64,000 nucleotides of DNA from Methylobacterium sp. J-070 (GCF_022829385.1 NZ_JAKSXX010000123.1:248001-312000); one strand, 5' to 3'; positions 50,981 to 59,252 are shown, numbered from the stretch's first letter. The notes: generated by a model not told the origin, from the letters alone. A program made the numbers and translations.

Positions 50981-52018
50981 TCAGGGCCGGAGGTCGCCGG
51001 GCGACAGGCCGAAGCGTCTGCGGAATCCGCGGTTGAATGTCGGGATGTCGGTGAAGCCGCACGCATACGCGATGGTGGCGATCTTCAGCTTGCTGTCTTG
51101 CGGGGCCGCCAGCCGCCGGCGCGCGAGATCGAGGCGCGCGTCGCGGATCGCGGTCGCGATGCCGCCGGATTCCGCGAACGTCCGGTACAGGCTGGACCGG
51201 GATATCCCCAGGGCGGCGTGGATCTCACCCGGGCCGAGATTGGGATCGCGCATCCGGCGGGCGATATGCGCGCGGGCCAGCGACCCGACGGCCGCCTGGG
51301 ACAATTCGCGGCGCGGCTCCTCGGTCGCGCCGCCAGCGAGGCGGCCGAGCAGGTGCAGCGCGCCCTCGACCGCGGCCTGCGCCTCGTCCGCGGACATCCA
51401 GGCGATCGACCCGGCGACCGAACGCAGGCAGGCCCGGAACTCGGCGCCCGCCGGGTCCCGGGTGAGGCTGCGGCCGGCGAACGCGTCGGCGCGGCCGATC
51501 CAGGCTTCGAAGGTCGCGCGCGGGACCGCGAGCCGGATCTCCTCGTAGGCGCTCAGGGTGCCGGCGACGAAGGGCCGGTTCAGCGACAGGAAGTTGATGT
51601 CGCCGGCGTTGATCTGTGCGCCGCGCCCATCCTGTTCCTGGTAGCCGAGGCCGTCGACGGCGAGGCCGATCACCACCATGGCGGCCGCGTTGCGGTCGAC
51701 ATGACGGGACCGGAATTCCACCTCGACCGGGCTGCTCACCGTATGCGTCAGGGACCAGTCGGCCGACGCGACGCTGAGGCGCTTGGCCGAGAAACGCTCC
51801 CGCGGATGACGCTGTCCGATATCCCCGAACGGCGCCAGGGCCGTGCAGCGCCAGAACTCGAAGGCCCGCTTCGGCTCGATGTGACGCGTGGTCTCGATCA
51901 GGCTCGGGACGAGCGTCGGGCCGCTCCCGACCGCGCAGCGACCGGCCTGCGAACGCCGATTCGGCGCGCCCTCTATCGTCGAACCGCTTTCCATTCCGGC
52001 CACGAGTGCCCTGGACAC
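50981..52018 (-). CDS. AraC-family transcriptional regulator
   Basis: A 345-residue regulator. The N-terminal part resembles the AraC-binding-like (AraC_binding_2) sensor: ERFSAKRLSVASADWSLTHTVSSPVEVE, then GRGAQINAGDINFLSL. The C-terminal pair of HTH motifs is ARAHIARRMRDPNLGPGEIHAALGISRSSLYRTFAESGG and IATIAYACGFTDIPTFNRGFRRRFGLSPGDLR. The GTG start has GGGAG eight bases upstream; an ATG at 51994 is an alternative. It is convergent with the molybdenum hydroxylase operon and is its likely activator. Confidence 0.88.
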   Translation of the reverse strand: MSRALVAGMESGSTIEGAPNRRSQAGRCAVGSGPTLVPSLIETTRHIEPKRAFEFWRCTALAPFGDIGQRHPRERFSAKRLSVASADWSLTHTVSSPVEVEFRSRHVDRNAAAMVVIGLAVDGLGYQEQDGRGAQINAGDINFLSLNRPFVAGTLSAYEEIRLAVPRATFEAWIGRADAFAGRSLTRDPAGAEFRACLRSVAGSIAWMSADEAQAAVEGALHLLGRLAGGATEEPRRELSQAAVGSLARAHIARRMRDPNLGPGEIHAALGISRSSLYRTFAESGGIATAIRDARLDLARRRLAAPQDSKLKIATIAYACGFTDIPTFNRGFRRRFGLSPGDLRP

Positions 52019-52174
52019 CTGTGAGACTCCCGCGACGCCTCCGCGGACACCCCAATGAGTGTATCATTCGGATCCTGACGGATTGGCAACCTAGGAGCGA
52101 CGTCCCGTCGTGGACGTGCCGGTCCGGCGGCCGAGCCCTTCCGTCCGTCCGGTCGTTATTGTAAATTTGAAACC

Positions 52175-52384
52175 ATGCGCGGCCCTCCACTGGTGAATGC
52201 GAGGCGGCGCGGGCGCCCGCCGGGGCAGACGGTTCCCGTCCAGGTTCAGCTTCGCCTGACCTGCGAACAGGCGGCCGCCCTCGATGCGCTTCGGTCACAG
52301 GATGGATCCGGGAACCTCCACCGTTCCGAAGCGATCCGTCGGATCCTGGCCGAACACCTGAAAGCGAAAGGCTATCTGAAATGA
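52175..52384 (+). CDS. Small ribbon-helix-helix-like DNA-binding protein
   Basis: A 69-residue basic protein. An AT-hook-like RRRGRPPGQ is followed by VPVQVQLRLTCEQAAALDALRSQ and LHRSEAIRRILAEHLKAKGY, the beta-strand plus two-helix arrangement of a ribbon-helix-helix fold. The region upstream is AT-rich (TTATTGTAAATTTGAAACC) and lacks a strong ribosome binding site. Its stop overlaps the next gene by four bases (ATGA), so the two small proteins are translationally coupled. It may autoregulate the pair. Family not firmly identified. Confidence 0.6.
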   Translation: MRGPPLVNARRRGRPPGQTVPVQVQLRLTCEQAAALDALRSQDGSGNLHRSEAIRRILAEHLKAKGYLK

Positions 52385-52698
52385 CGGAACCCGGCGGTCA
52401 GCCCGACAAGATGGCTGAAGTCGCCGTGCTTGCCGCGGCGATCGCCGATCGCATCCTCGATCAGCACGAGGCCGGCGTGCCGATCCCGCCGGAACAGTTC
52501 CGCATGCTCGTCCGTGCCGCCCGGATGCTCCTGGACAATGGCGTTCTCTGGCCCTCCTCCGTGGAGTATGTCGTCATGGAGGTCGCCAAGCGGGTCGACG
52601 CGATCAGGGCGGCCGCCTCCGGCCAAGCTGCGGCGCTGAGCGGTGACGACGTCGTGATGCATCTGACGCAGGCGCTGGATACCAGGAAGCGTTCGTAA
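52381..52698 (+). CDS. Small helical orphan protein (paralogue of 58992-59252)
   Basis: A 105-residue protein, mostly helical, with no signal or membrane segment. Residues 9-72 align without gaps to the 86-residue protein at 58992-59252, with about 26 identities in 64 positions. Shared landmarks are K.AEV..LA.A.A.R, the PPEQFRMLVRAARM region and WP..VE.V..E.AK. The C-terminal 30 residues (GDDVVMHLTQALDTRKRS) are not shared. It is coupled by a four-base overlap to the ribbon-helix-helix-like gene. No function can be assigned; a toxin-antitoxin-like or regulatory pair is conceivable but unsupported. Confidence 0.62.
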   Translation: MTEPGGQPDKMAEVAVLAAAIADRILDQHEAGVPIPPEQFRMLVRAARMLLDNGVLWPSSVEYVVMEVAKRVDAIRAAASGQAAALSGDDVVMHLTQALDTRKRS

Positions 52699-52913
52699 CG
52701 GCGGTCCGGTTCGCCGCGCGATCGAGAGCGGCGCCCGGTCCACGCTGTGACGCGCCCGCTTCCGGCCTACCGGTGCCCGTCCCGGGGGAGCGTGCCGTGA
52801 GACGGGCGATGTCCGATCCCGCGGCCGTCTGCGGGTCTGGCCGCCACGGAGACGGCCCCGGCTTTCCACAACCTCGTAGAATTCCGGGATATTTTACGAC
52901 AGTTATTCGCTCT

Positions 52914-52929
52914 ATTAACGGCCGTTAAT
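52914..52929. promoter_or_regulatory. Perfect 16-bp palindrome, candidate operator
   Basis: ATTAACGGCCGTTAAT is exactly self-complementary and lies 30 bp upstream of the ATG at 52959 in a locally AT-rich promoter-like stretch (TTATTCGCTCTATT). A dimeric regulator site is likely; the regulator is unknown. Confidence 0.5.
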
Positions 52930-52958
52930 CAGTTTTCGCGGTACGAGTTGGGTCGGCC

Positions 52959-53264
52959 ATGATTCAAGATGCCCTCCGGGCGGCCCGGGAGTTTCATGCG
53001 GAGCCGGATGGCAAGCGCTGGTTTCTGGCGCGCGACCCCAAGACGGGCCAGCCCTTCGTGATCCACCATCTCGGGAAGGGTCGGCTGACCATCGAACTCG
53101 ACCTCGGGTCGTTCCTCGTGCTGTTCGAGGGGCGGGAAAGGGAAGGCCTGTTCAGGCTGATCGGGTCCCTGCTGCCTAACGATGGTCCGGCGCTGCAACA
53201 GGGAGGCAATGTCGTCCGTCCGTCGCGGTTCCTGTCGCGCGGGACACCGGCCGGGCAGCGCTGA
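52959..53264 (+). CDS. Small hypothetical protein
   Basis: A 101-residue protein: MIQDALRAAREFHAEPDGKRW, FLARDPKTGQPFVIHHLG, LTIELDLGSFLVLFEGREREGLFRLIGSLLP. The pattern suggests a compact alpha-beta domain of about 75 residues and a disordered Arg/Gly tail. There is no signal or membrane segment. It is preceded by the palindrome at 52914. I do not recognise the family. Confidence 0.58.
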   Translation: MIQDALRAAREFHAEPDGKRWFLARDPKTGQPFVIHHLGKGRLTIELDLGSFLVLFEGREREGLFRLIGSLLPNDGPALQQGGNVVRPSRFLSRGTPAGQR

Positions 53265-53444
53265 GCGGCGCCGGAACGGCCCGGAGGAGCCCGGCCGCGC
53301 GAGTGGCATTCGTTCCGCCCGCCTTCGGGTCGGGTCGCCGTGGCGGACTGGCGTGCCCGGCGGAAGGTCGTGACACCGCGGCGCCTGCGAGGATCGGGAT
53401 CACCCGACGCGAAATCACTATTCGTGGGCGTGTTTTTCCACACA

Positions 53445-53454
53445 TACGGCCGTA
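53445..53454. promoter_or_regulatory. Palindrome TACGGCCGTA upstream of GCG_CRPN gene
   Basis: A 10-bp perfect palindrome 73 bp upstream of the start at 53527, sharing the core ACGGCCGT with the 16-bp palindrome at 52914. It sits in an AT-rich promoter-like stretch (AAGATAGTTGATCAATC). Confidence 0.35.
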
Positions 53455-53526
53455 AGATAGTTGATCAATCTTCAGATCGTTCGAAGCGCAATATCTGACG
53501 CCAAGAACGACTGAGGGAGCCAAGCA

Positions 53527-53784
53527 ATGCTCAAGATCAAGGTTCTCGGCGCCGCCGCCGTCCTCGTCGCCGCTCTCGGCGCGACCTCCTCGGCCCAGGC
53601 CTACGACGGCTGCGGCTGGGGCTTCCATCGGAACGCTTGGGGCTCCTGTCGCCCGAACGACCGCCCGGTGGGCTATGACGGCCCGCGTGCGGTCTACGCG
53701 TACGGCCCGGGCTACGCCTACGGGTACGCGTATCGCCCCGGGTATCGCTTCCACGTCCCGGGCCTGACGGTCTCGTTCCGGTAG
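53527..53784 (+). CDS. Small secreted GCG_CRPN-type protein
   Basis: An 85-residue exported protein. The Sec signal peptide KIKVLGAAAVLVAALGATSSAQA (residues 3-25) is followed by the conserved two-cysteine block CGWGFHRNAWGSCRPN (about 29-44), typical of the GCG_CRPN group of alphaproteobacteria. A Tyr/Gly/Pro-rich tail (GPGYAYGYAYRPGY) ends in VSFR. GAGGGAG precedes the ATG. Such proteins are abundant and periplasmic or cell-surface in Methylobacterium relatives; their role is unknown. Confidence 0.82.
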   Translation: MLKIKVLGAAAVLVAALGATSSAQAYDGCGWGFHRNAWGSCRPNDRPVGYDGPRAVYAYGPGYAYGYAYRPGYRFHVPGLTVSFR

Positions 53785-54006
53785 TCGCCGACGGTCGGAT
53801 GCAGCATCTCCGCCGGCAGGCCGACGCCTGCCGGTGGCGTACCGCGCGACCCGCCACGGGCTCCGGACCACCATCCCGGAGGCGGCGTATCGCCTGTTCC
53901 GGCCCGGCGGTGTCCGGCGCCGAGCGAACGATCGACCCCGGGAGCGGATCCCCGGCCGCCGCTCCGGCGTTCTCCATCCACACAAGTCGCGCTGTGGAGG
54001 ATCGCC

Positions 54007-54231
54007 GTGGGACTCGCCGCTTTCGTCTTCTTCGTTGTCCCGTGGATGGCCGTCGCGGTCTGGATGTCGATGCGCCCGACCAGCGCCCGGCTGGGCGCCC
54101 CGGCTGCACCCTGGCGCCCGCTGACGAACTATGCGCCGCCGCAGCGGGATCAGCAGGGCGCGCCGGAGCGGCAGACCCTCGAATCGGCCGGCGCCCACGA
54201 CGGCAAGCACGCCCCCATCGAGGTCGGGTAG
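54007..54231 (+). CDS. Small single-pass membrane protein
   Basis: A 74-residue protein with a GTG start and GGAGG seven bases upstream. One N-terminal membrane helix (GLAAFVFFVVPWMAVAVWMSM, residues 2-22) is followed by a hydrophilic Pro/Gln-rich tail of about 50 residues, probably disordered. No cleavage site is evident, so it likely remains anchored. It precedes the convergent EgtD-like gene by 37 bp. No family recognised. Confidence 0.6.
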   Translation: MGLAAFVFFVVPWMAVAVWMSMRPTSARLGAPAAPWRPLTNYAPPQRDQQGAPERQTLESAGAHDGKHAPIEVG

Positions 54232-54268
54232 GCCCGCAGGCGCGAAGCCCGCGACCCCGGCGGGCGGA

Positions 54269-55192
54269 TCAGCCCTCGGCCTGCAGCAGGTGCAGGGTGA
54301 AGCGGCCGCCCTCCGTCTGCCACAGGGCCCGCGGCCGCCAGCCGCTCGCGGTCGCCAGCGTCCGGAACGCGTCCGCCGTGTACTTGTGCGACGTATCGGT
54401 CCGGATGCTCTCGCCCGCCGAGAACGCGATGGTGTGGCCGCCCAGCCGGTACGTGGCGGGACGGATCGCCACCAGATGGGCCTCGACCCGCAGGGGATCG
54501 GGGCACAGCCGGATCTCGTGCCGGAAATTGTCGCGGTCGAAATCGGCACCGGACTCGCGGTTGAGGCGCGTCAGGATGTTGCCGTGAAACGCCGCCATGA
54601 GCCCGTCGGCGCCGCCATAGGCGCGCTGCAGGCGTTCGGGGTCGCTCGTGCCGTCCGCGCCAACGAGGAACAGGCTCGGGCCCAGTGTCGCCCGGGCGCG
54701 GTCCAGGAACAGGGCGGCCTCCCGCGGCTCGAAGTTGCCGATGCTGGTGCCCGGATAGAAGCCCAGGATCCCGCCGGGTCCCGCCGCCACGGGCAGCCGC
54801 ACCGGTTTCGAGTAGTCGGCGCAGACCGGCATCATGGCGATGCCCGGGTAATCCGGTGCGAGCCGCCGGATCGCGGCCTCCAGGTAGTCGCCCGAGATGT
54901 CGATGGCGACGTAGGTGGACGGGCTGGGCAGCGCGTCGAGCAACGTCCGGATCTTGCGGCTGGCGCCGCTGCCGAACTCGACCACCGTGACCCCCGGTGC
55001 GACGTCCCGGGCCACGGCGGCGGCGGCCCGGGGCAGGAGCGTCGCCTCCTGGGCGGTCGGGTAGTAATCGTCGGTGTGGCAGATCCGGTCGAACAGGTCG
55101 GAGCCGGTCTCGTCCCAGAGATATTTCCCCGGCAGCGTCTTCGGCACGGCCGTCAGGCCCGCGAGGGCGTCTCGGAGGAACGCGTCGCTCAT
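54269..55192 (-). CDS. egtD: L-histidine N-alpha-methyltransferase (EgtD family)
   Basis: A 307-residue Methyltransf_33 enzyme. EgtD trimethylates histidine to hercynine, the first step of ergothioneine synthesis. Visible features are PKTLPGKYLWDETGSDLFDRIC, DDYYPTAQEATLL, the SAM loop VVEFGSGASRKIRTLLDAL, YVAIDISGDYL, GFYPGTSIGNFEPREAALFL and HNIL-like FHGNILTRLNRESGADFD. The C-terminus TDTSHKYTADAF is also typical. EgtB (the sulfoxide synthase usually adjacent) is absent; the upstream partner, overlapping by four bases, is another methyltransferase. Hercynine formation is the best guess; a different amino-acid substrate remains possible. Confidence 0.85.
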   Translation of the reverse strand: MSDAFLRDALAGLTAVPKTLPGKYLWDETGSDLFDRICHTDDYYPTAQEATLLPRAAAAVARDVAPGVTVVEFGSGASRKIRTLLDALPSPSTYVAIDISGDYLEAAIRRLAPDYPGIAMMPVCADYSKPVRLPVAAGPGGILGFYPGTSIGNFEPREAALFLDRARATLGPSLFLVGADGTSDPERLQRAYGGADGLMAAFHGNILTRLNRESGADFDRDNFRHEIRLCPDPLRVEAHLVAIRPATYRLGGHTIAFSAGESIRTDTSHKYTADAFRTLATASGWRPRALWQTEGGRFTLHLLQAEG

Positions 55193-56151
55193 GGCTGCAC
55201 CGTCGGGCGGGTCGCCGTGAGGACGACCAGGGCGAGGCGCTCGACCGCGTCGTAGACCGGCGTCGCCAGTTCTTCGCCGTACGCGTCCGGATCGCACTCG
55301 CGGTAGGTCCAGTCCAGGCCGGCGCGGCTGCAGAGTTCGGCCACGTCGCCGCGGAACGGGTCCTCGCCCGCGACGATCGCCGCACCGGTGAACAGGACGA
55401 GGCTGCCGCCGGGCGCGAGGCGCTCGACCGCCTGTTCCGCCACGGCAAGCGGGAGGCCCGCGCCGAGGGGGCCGCCGCCGTGGCGGTAGGCGCGTTCGGC
55501 GCCGTCGATCATGAAGGGCGGGTTCGACACGATGAGGTCGAACGGCCCGGCGACGTCGCGCAGCATGTCGCTGCGGCGCACGTCGACCCCCGCCGTCCCG
55601 GCGAGCCGGGCGTTGACGCGCGCCGCCCGCAGGGCCGCTTGGTTGATGTCGACGAGCACGACCTCCGCCCCCGGGGCGCGTTTGGCGATGCAGATCCCGG
55701 CCGCCCCCGAGCCGCAGCCGAGATCGACCGCGCGGCGCACCGGTCGCGTCCGGGCCTCGAGATGGGCGATGACCGCGGCGGCGAAGCGCATCGTATCGGG
55801 CCCGAAGAACACCGCGTCGGCGGCGCTCGGCGGGTAGGAGGAGTGGGCGAACAACGCGCCGTCCAGGCTGGAGAACCGGATCGTGGGCCGCAGCAGCGGG
55901 CCGTCCTCGGCGACGGCGCCCGCTTGCCGCATCAGCGTCAGGAGCGGTTCCGGCAGCAGGTCGCCGCGGAACGGCCGGCTCCAGCCGAACACGTCGCGCA
56001 GGCTTCTCGCCTCGGCGTTCCGCGGGCGGGCATTGACGTGGGCGTGCGTCGCGGGCGTGACGGTGGTGAATTTGTAGCCGGTCTCGCGCAGGGCGCGGGC
56101 GAGGGCGAGCACGGCGTCCTCGTCCTGCGGGAACGGTTCGGATCGCATCAT
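55189..56151 (-). CDS. Class I methyltransferase with NPPF motif (HemK/RsmC-like)
   Basis: A 320-residue protein. A variable N-terminal half (residues 1-110) is followed by a methyltransferase domain: motif I AVDLGCGSGAAGICIAKRAPGAEVVLVDIN (split over about 138-167), a post-I acidic end VDINQAAL, and the catalytic motif IVSNPPFMIDG, typical of N5-glutamine, adenine-N6 or guanine-N2 methyltransferases. The start at 56151 (MM) has AGGAG eight bases upstream. Its stop overlaps the egtD-like start (ATGA), so the two are co-translated. Substrate unknown; pairing with EgtD is unusual. Confidence 0.82.
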   Translation of the reverse strand: MMRSEPFPQDEDAVLALARALRETGYKFTTVTPATHAHVNARPRNAEARSLRDVFGWSRPFRGDLLPEPLLTLMRQAGAVAEDGPLLRPTIRFSSLDGALFAHSSYPPSAADAVFFGPDTMRFAAAVIAHLEARTRPVRRAVDLGCGSGAAGICIAKRAPGAEVVLVDINQAALRAARVNARLAGTAGVDVRRSDMLRDVAGPFDLIVSNPPFMIDGAERAYRHGGGPLGAGLPLAVAEQAVERLAPGGSLVLFTGAAIVAGEDPFRGDVAELCSRAGLDWTYRECDPDAYGEELATPVYDAVERLALVVLTATRPTVQP

Positions 56152-56255
56152 CGGCCGCTCCTCGGCTGTCCATCTGCGGGGCCAGGAAGGCGCCGGACGC
56201 GAGATCCTCCGGCACCTGCTGCGCGTCCCACGACGGGGCGTCCTCGCCCCGCGGG

Positions 56256-56669
56256 AACGGGCAGGCTCTCGTAGCGCCCCTCGGCGGGCAGCCGCGCGAA
56301 CTGGCCGAGCCGGTCGAACACCCGGGCCGGCACCGCGAAGCGCCGGGCACGGCGACTGGCGCCTGGATGCAGCCCGACCAGGGAGAAACCCTCCCCGCCG
56401 AGGTTCAGGGCGGCAGGCGGATCCGCCGGGCCGGACGCGACCCGGGAGTCGCAGGTCTGGCCCGGGCGCTGGTCCTTGTCGGAGCGGGTTTGGACCCGGT
56501 CCCACGGGTCCGTCTCGAAGGCGTCCTCCGAGAGGGTGTGGTGGCCCCCGAACGGCACCCCGAAGAGGCTCGGCTGCGCGCGGTTACGGCAGATGACGGC
56601 CAGGCGTGCCGGATCGATGCGGGTGTCGTCCCATCCGGACCTGATGTCGCGGGCGACGATCATCTTCAT
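56256..56669 (-). pseudogene. Decayed YqcI/YcgG-family gene fragment
   Basis: The minus-strand frame encodes a stretch resembling the C-terminal half of YqcI/YcgG proteins: an AFETDPWDRVQTRSDKDQR region, then PADPPAALNLGGEGFSLVGLHPG, with the family motif HPGASRRARRF and VPARVFDRLGQFARLPAEGRYE. After residue 138 the frame turns to Arg/Gly-rich shadow sequence instead of the expected ARD...NP and ARQYSGR ending, and the N-terminal third is missing. This indicates truncation and frameshift. Related intact enzymes include haem-dependent guanidino N-hydroxylases (GntA). It lies just upstream of the methyltransferase/egtD pair on the same strand. The match is by memory of the motif, so certainty is moderate. 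Confidence 0.45.
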
Positions 56670-57195
56670 CCGGCCGCGCGAGGGCGCGGTTCTCGCGCCG
56701 ACGCCAGGGAAGGGCCCAGGTGAAGGAAGTCCCGGAAGCGCTCGGCAGCGGGATGCGCGTCATCGTTGGTCGGAAGCTGCATGGGGAAATCGTGTCACGC
56801 CACCGCTATCGGGCAGGACTGCACGCATCGCCGCCCGATCGGCCGCGTTGTCGTTCCGAACTGGATGCCCTGAAAACCGGGTGCGGCAGGGCCTGTTCCC
56901 CTCTTAGGCGGATATTTCTACGGATTGATCTATGTTAATACTGGGTATCTGCGGTGTGAAACAATTGAATACTCTGTGACCGAACGTCCGGTTTCCTACG
57001 GTACACGGCGTCCGGCGGCGTCGGGTCTTCGCGCGGCGGGCTGGACGCGGTCGCGATCCGGATCACCGCGTGCGCTGCAGCGGCCGCGCTCACGCCGTCG
57101 TGCGCGGCCGGCGGGGCGCCGTTAACCGACCGCTTACCATGCGAACCTAGCGCAACCGTCAGGAACGGCGCGCCCGCGCCGGCTGAGCGCTGACG
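56670..57195. promoter_or_regulatory. Upstream region of the YgjV-like gene
   Basis: About 525 bp without a supportable gene. The segment 56915-56985 is AT-rich and carries TGATCTATGTT (56926-56936), a motif also present in the mucR promoter region. The remaining 200 bp up to the YgjV-like start are GC-rich with no recognised element. Confidence 0.4.
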
Positions 57196-57780
57196 ATGAA
57201 CGCCGTCGAGTTTCTGTATTCCTGGTATGCTTCGGCCGCGGCACATCTCGATCTGTTCGGATCACTGGGCCTGGGCCTTGGTTTTACCGCCGGCATCATG
57301 CCGCGCCGCGACCGGATCCTCTTGGCTTCGGCGGCTTGCGCGGCGTGTTTCGGCGCCCATTACCTGACGCTCGGGGCACTCACCGGCACGGCGATGTGCG
57401 CCATCGCGGTCCTACAGAGCCTCGTCTCGCTGCGGTGCGGAGCGACGCCGCGGCGCGAAAGCTGGGTGACGCTCCTGTTCGCGGCGAGCACCCTCGCGGC
57501 GGCCGGCCTGACCGTCGCCACCTGGAGCGGGGTGCCGTCCGCCTGCGCGGCGCTGGGCACGCTGCTGGCCACGGCGGCGCGCCTGCACGCGGCGCCCCAG
57601 ACCATGCGGCTGCTGTTCCTCGGAGCCTCCCTGTGCTGGGCCGGGCACAACTTCATGGTCGGCTCGGTCTTCGGCCTGACCTGCGACGTGCTGACGATCC
57701 TCGGCCTCGCGATCGCAGGGCTGCGTGCCGTCCGCACCGGCCCGGTCGCGGCGGCGGCTCCGGAGGGCCTGCGGGCGTAG
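57196..57780 (+). CDS. YgjV-family inner-membrane protein
   Basis: A 194-residue polytopic protein with about six membrane helices. It shows the Imp-YgjV pattern: FGSLGLGLGFTAGIMPRRDRILLASAACAACFGAHYLTLGALTGTAMC (spread over residues 22-70), a central TLLFAASTLAAAGLTVATW, and LLFLGASLCWAGHNFMVGS near the C-terminus. The PRRDRI loop followed by the H-Y-L-TLGA helix is the most conserved feature. Function of the family is unknown. The start ATG lies in GCTGACGATG without a strong ribosome binding site. Possibly under MucR-type control through the upstream AT-rich element. Confidence 0.75.
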   Translation: MNAVEFLYSWYASAAAHLDLFGSLGLGLGFTAGIMPRRDRILLASAACAACFGAHYLTLGALTGTAMCAIAVLQSLVSLRCGATPRRESWVTLLFAASTLAAAGLTVATWSGVPSACAALGTLLATAARLHAAPQTMRLLFLGASLCWAGHNFMVGSVFGLTCDVLTILGLAIAGLRAVRTGPVAAAAPEGLRA

Positions 57781-57886
57781 GCCGGGCTCCTGCGGCGATC
57801 CATCCGGGAAACCGCGCGGGGCCGCCGGGTTGCCCCGTCGGCCGGGGGCGGATTGTGGCCCTGGAGACGGCCGGAGGTTTCCGTTC

Positions 57887-58627
57887 TTGCCCGAGGCGAC
57901 CTATCCCCCGCTCGACGTGCTCAAACCCGTGGCTGACGGCGTGTGGATCGTCGACAGCGGCCCGCTCGGCGCCCTCGGCATCCCGCTCCCCGTCCGGATG
58001 ACGGTCATCCGGCTCCACGATGGCGGGATCTGGCTGCACTCGCCGACGCGCTACGACGCGCGCCTGCACCGGGACATCGCGGCGCTGGGGCCGATCCGCC
58101 ATATGGTGGCGCCGAACGTCGCGCACTGGACCTTCCTGAAGGACTGGCAGGCGCACTGCCCGGAGGCCCTGGTCTGGGCGGCGCCGAACCTGCGCCAGCG
58201 CAGACAGGTCCGCCGATCCGGCCTGCGCCTCGACCGCGTGCTGGACGACGCGGCGCCCCCGGAATGGGCGGCGGATCTGCGGCAGGCCGTCGTCCCGGGC
58301 GGCCTCTCCTTCCGGGAGGTGGCGTTCTTCCACGGGGAGAGCCGGACGCTCATCCTGACCGATCTCGTCCTCAACTTGGAGCCGGCGAAGATGCCGGTGC
58401 TCCTGCGGCCTTTCCTGCGCCTCGCCCGCATGACGCCGCCGCACGGGCAACCGCCGCCCTACCTGCGCCTCGTCATCCGCTTGCGCCGGCGCGCGGCCGC
58501 GCAGGCGGCCGCGCGCCTCGTCGCGCTCGATCCGGAGCGGGTCATCTTCGCGCACGGCCAGTGGTTCGCCCGGGATGGCGCCGCGCGCCTGCGCCATGCC
58601 CTGCGCTGGCTCGGCGCGTTCGCCTGA
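57887..58627 (+). CDS. DUF4336 (metallo-beta-lactamase-fold-like) protein
   Basis: A 246-residue protein. The TTG at 57887 has GGAGG nine bases upstream and gives MPEATYPPLDVLKPVADGVWIVDSG as the start of a lactamase-like fold. MTVIRLHDGGIWLHSP and IRHMVAPNVAHWTFLKDWQAHCP match DUF4336, where the LHSP and N..HH/HW segments replace the usual HxHxDH site. VAFFHGESRTLILTDLVLN is the later Asp-containing strand, and ERVIFAHGQWF the final His. Metal binding is therefore reduced or altered. Substrate unknown. It follows the YgjV-like gene by 106 bp. Confidence 0.78.
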   Translation: MPEATYPPLDVLKPVADGVWIVDSGPLGALGIPLPVRMTVIRLHDGGIWLHSPTRYDARLHRDIAALGPIRHMVAPNVAHWTFLKDWQAHCPEALVWAAPNLRQRRQVRRSGLRLDRVLDDAAPPEWAADLRQAVVPGGLSFREVAFFHGESRTLILTDLVLNLEPAKMPVLLRPFLRLARMTPPHGQPPPYLRLVIRLRRRAAAQAAARLVALDPERVIFAHGQWFARDGAARLRHALRWLGAFA

Positions 58628-58991
58628 CCGCGCCGGTCCGACCCGTCGCGGATCTCCCTGCCTGAGGCGGGGCCGCTGCCGCCGGGTCAGGACTCGACCG
58701 GGTCGCCCCTCACCCTCGGGGCCCGGTCGAGCGCGATCGCGCGGGGGCCGCCCGCGACCTCCGGTCGGATCAGCGCGCCGGGACCGTCCTCCCGGTCTGC
58801 GGATGGTTCCCGCCTTGGCTCTGGCCCCCGGCCCGGCGCCCGCAGGCGGCGTACACGCTCTCCACGCTCGTGCGGGCCGTCCGATCGACGGCCGCCGTAT
58901 CGGGCTTCATCGCCCCCTGCCGGGTATCGGTCCCGAGGCACGGAGGGGTGGCACGCACCGCATCCCCACCAAGGGCCGCCGCGCCACACGA
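58628..58991. other. Intergenic region between DUF4336 gene and small orphan gene
   Basis: About 360 bp between convergent genes. GC-rich throughout; I see no small gene with a ribosome binding site, no clear terminator hairpin with T-tract and no repeat. Confidence 0.4.
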
Positions 58992-59252
58992 TCAGCTGTC
59001 GTCCGTCGCGCCGTCTTCCGGGTCGGCGCCCTCCAGGGATTTCGCGAGTTCCGTCAGGACCTCCTCGACCATGGGCGGCCAGGGCGCGTTCTGCTCGTCC
59101 ATGAGGCGCGCGGCGCTGACCAGGGCCGCAATCTGCTCCTCGTAGACCGGCCGCCCGACGAGCTGCGCGTAGCGCACCCGGGCGGCGAGCGCCGTTGCGA
59201 GGCGCTGAACCTCCGCGATCTTCTCGCTCGGCGCGCCGCTGCCGTCGCCCAT
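58992..59252 (-). CDS. Small helical orphan protein (paralogue of 52381-52698)
   Basis: An 86-residue protein whose residues 10-73 align without gaps to the protein at 52381-52698 (about 41 percent identity by hand count): EKIAEVQRLATALAARVR, EEQIAALVSAARLMDEQ, then WPPMVEEVLTELAKSLEG. The acidic tail (ADPEDGATDDS) differs. A GAGGGGATGGACGG leader precedes the ATG. Unlike its paralogue it has no ribbon-helix-helix partner adjacent. The conserved helices suggest a protein-interaction module; function unknown. Confidence 0.68.
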   Translation of the reverse strand: MGDGSGAPSEKIAEVQRLATALAARVRYAQLVGRPVYEEQIAALVSAARLMDEQNAPWPPMVEEVLTELAKSLEGADPEDGATDDS

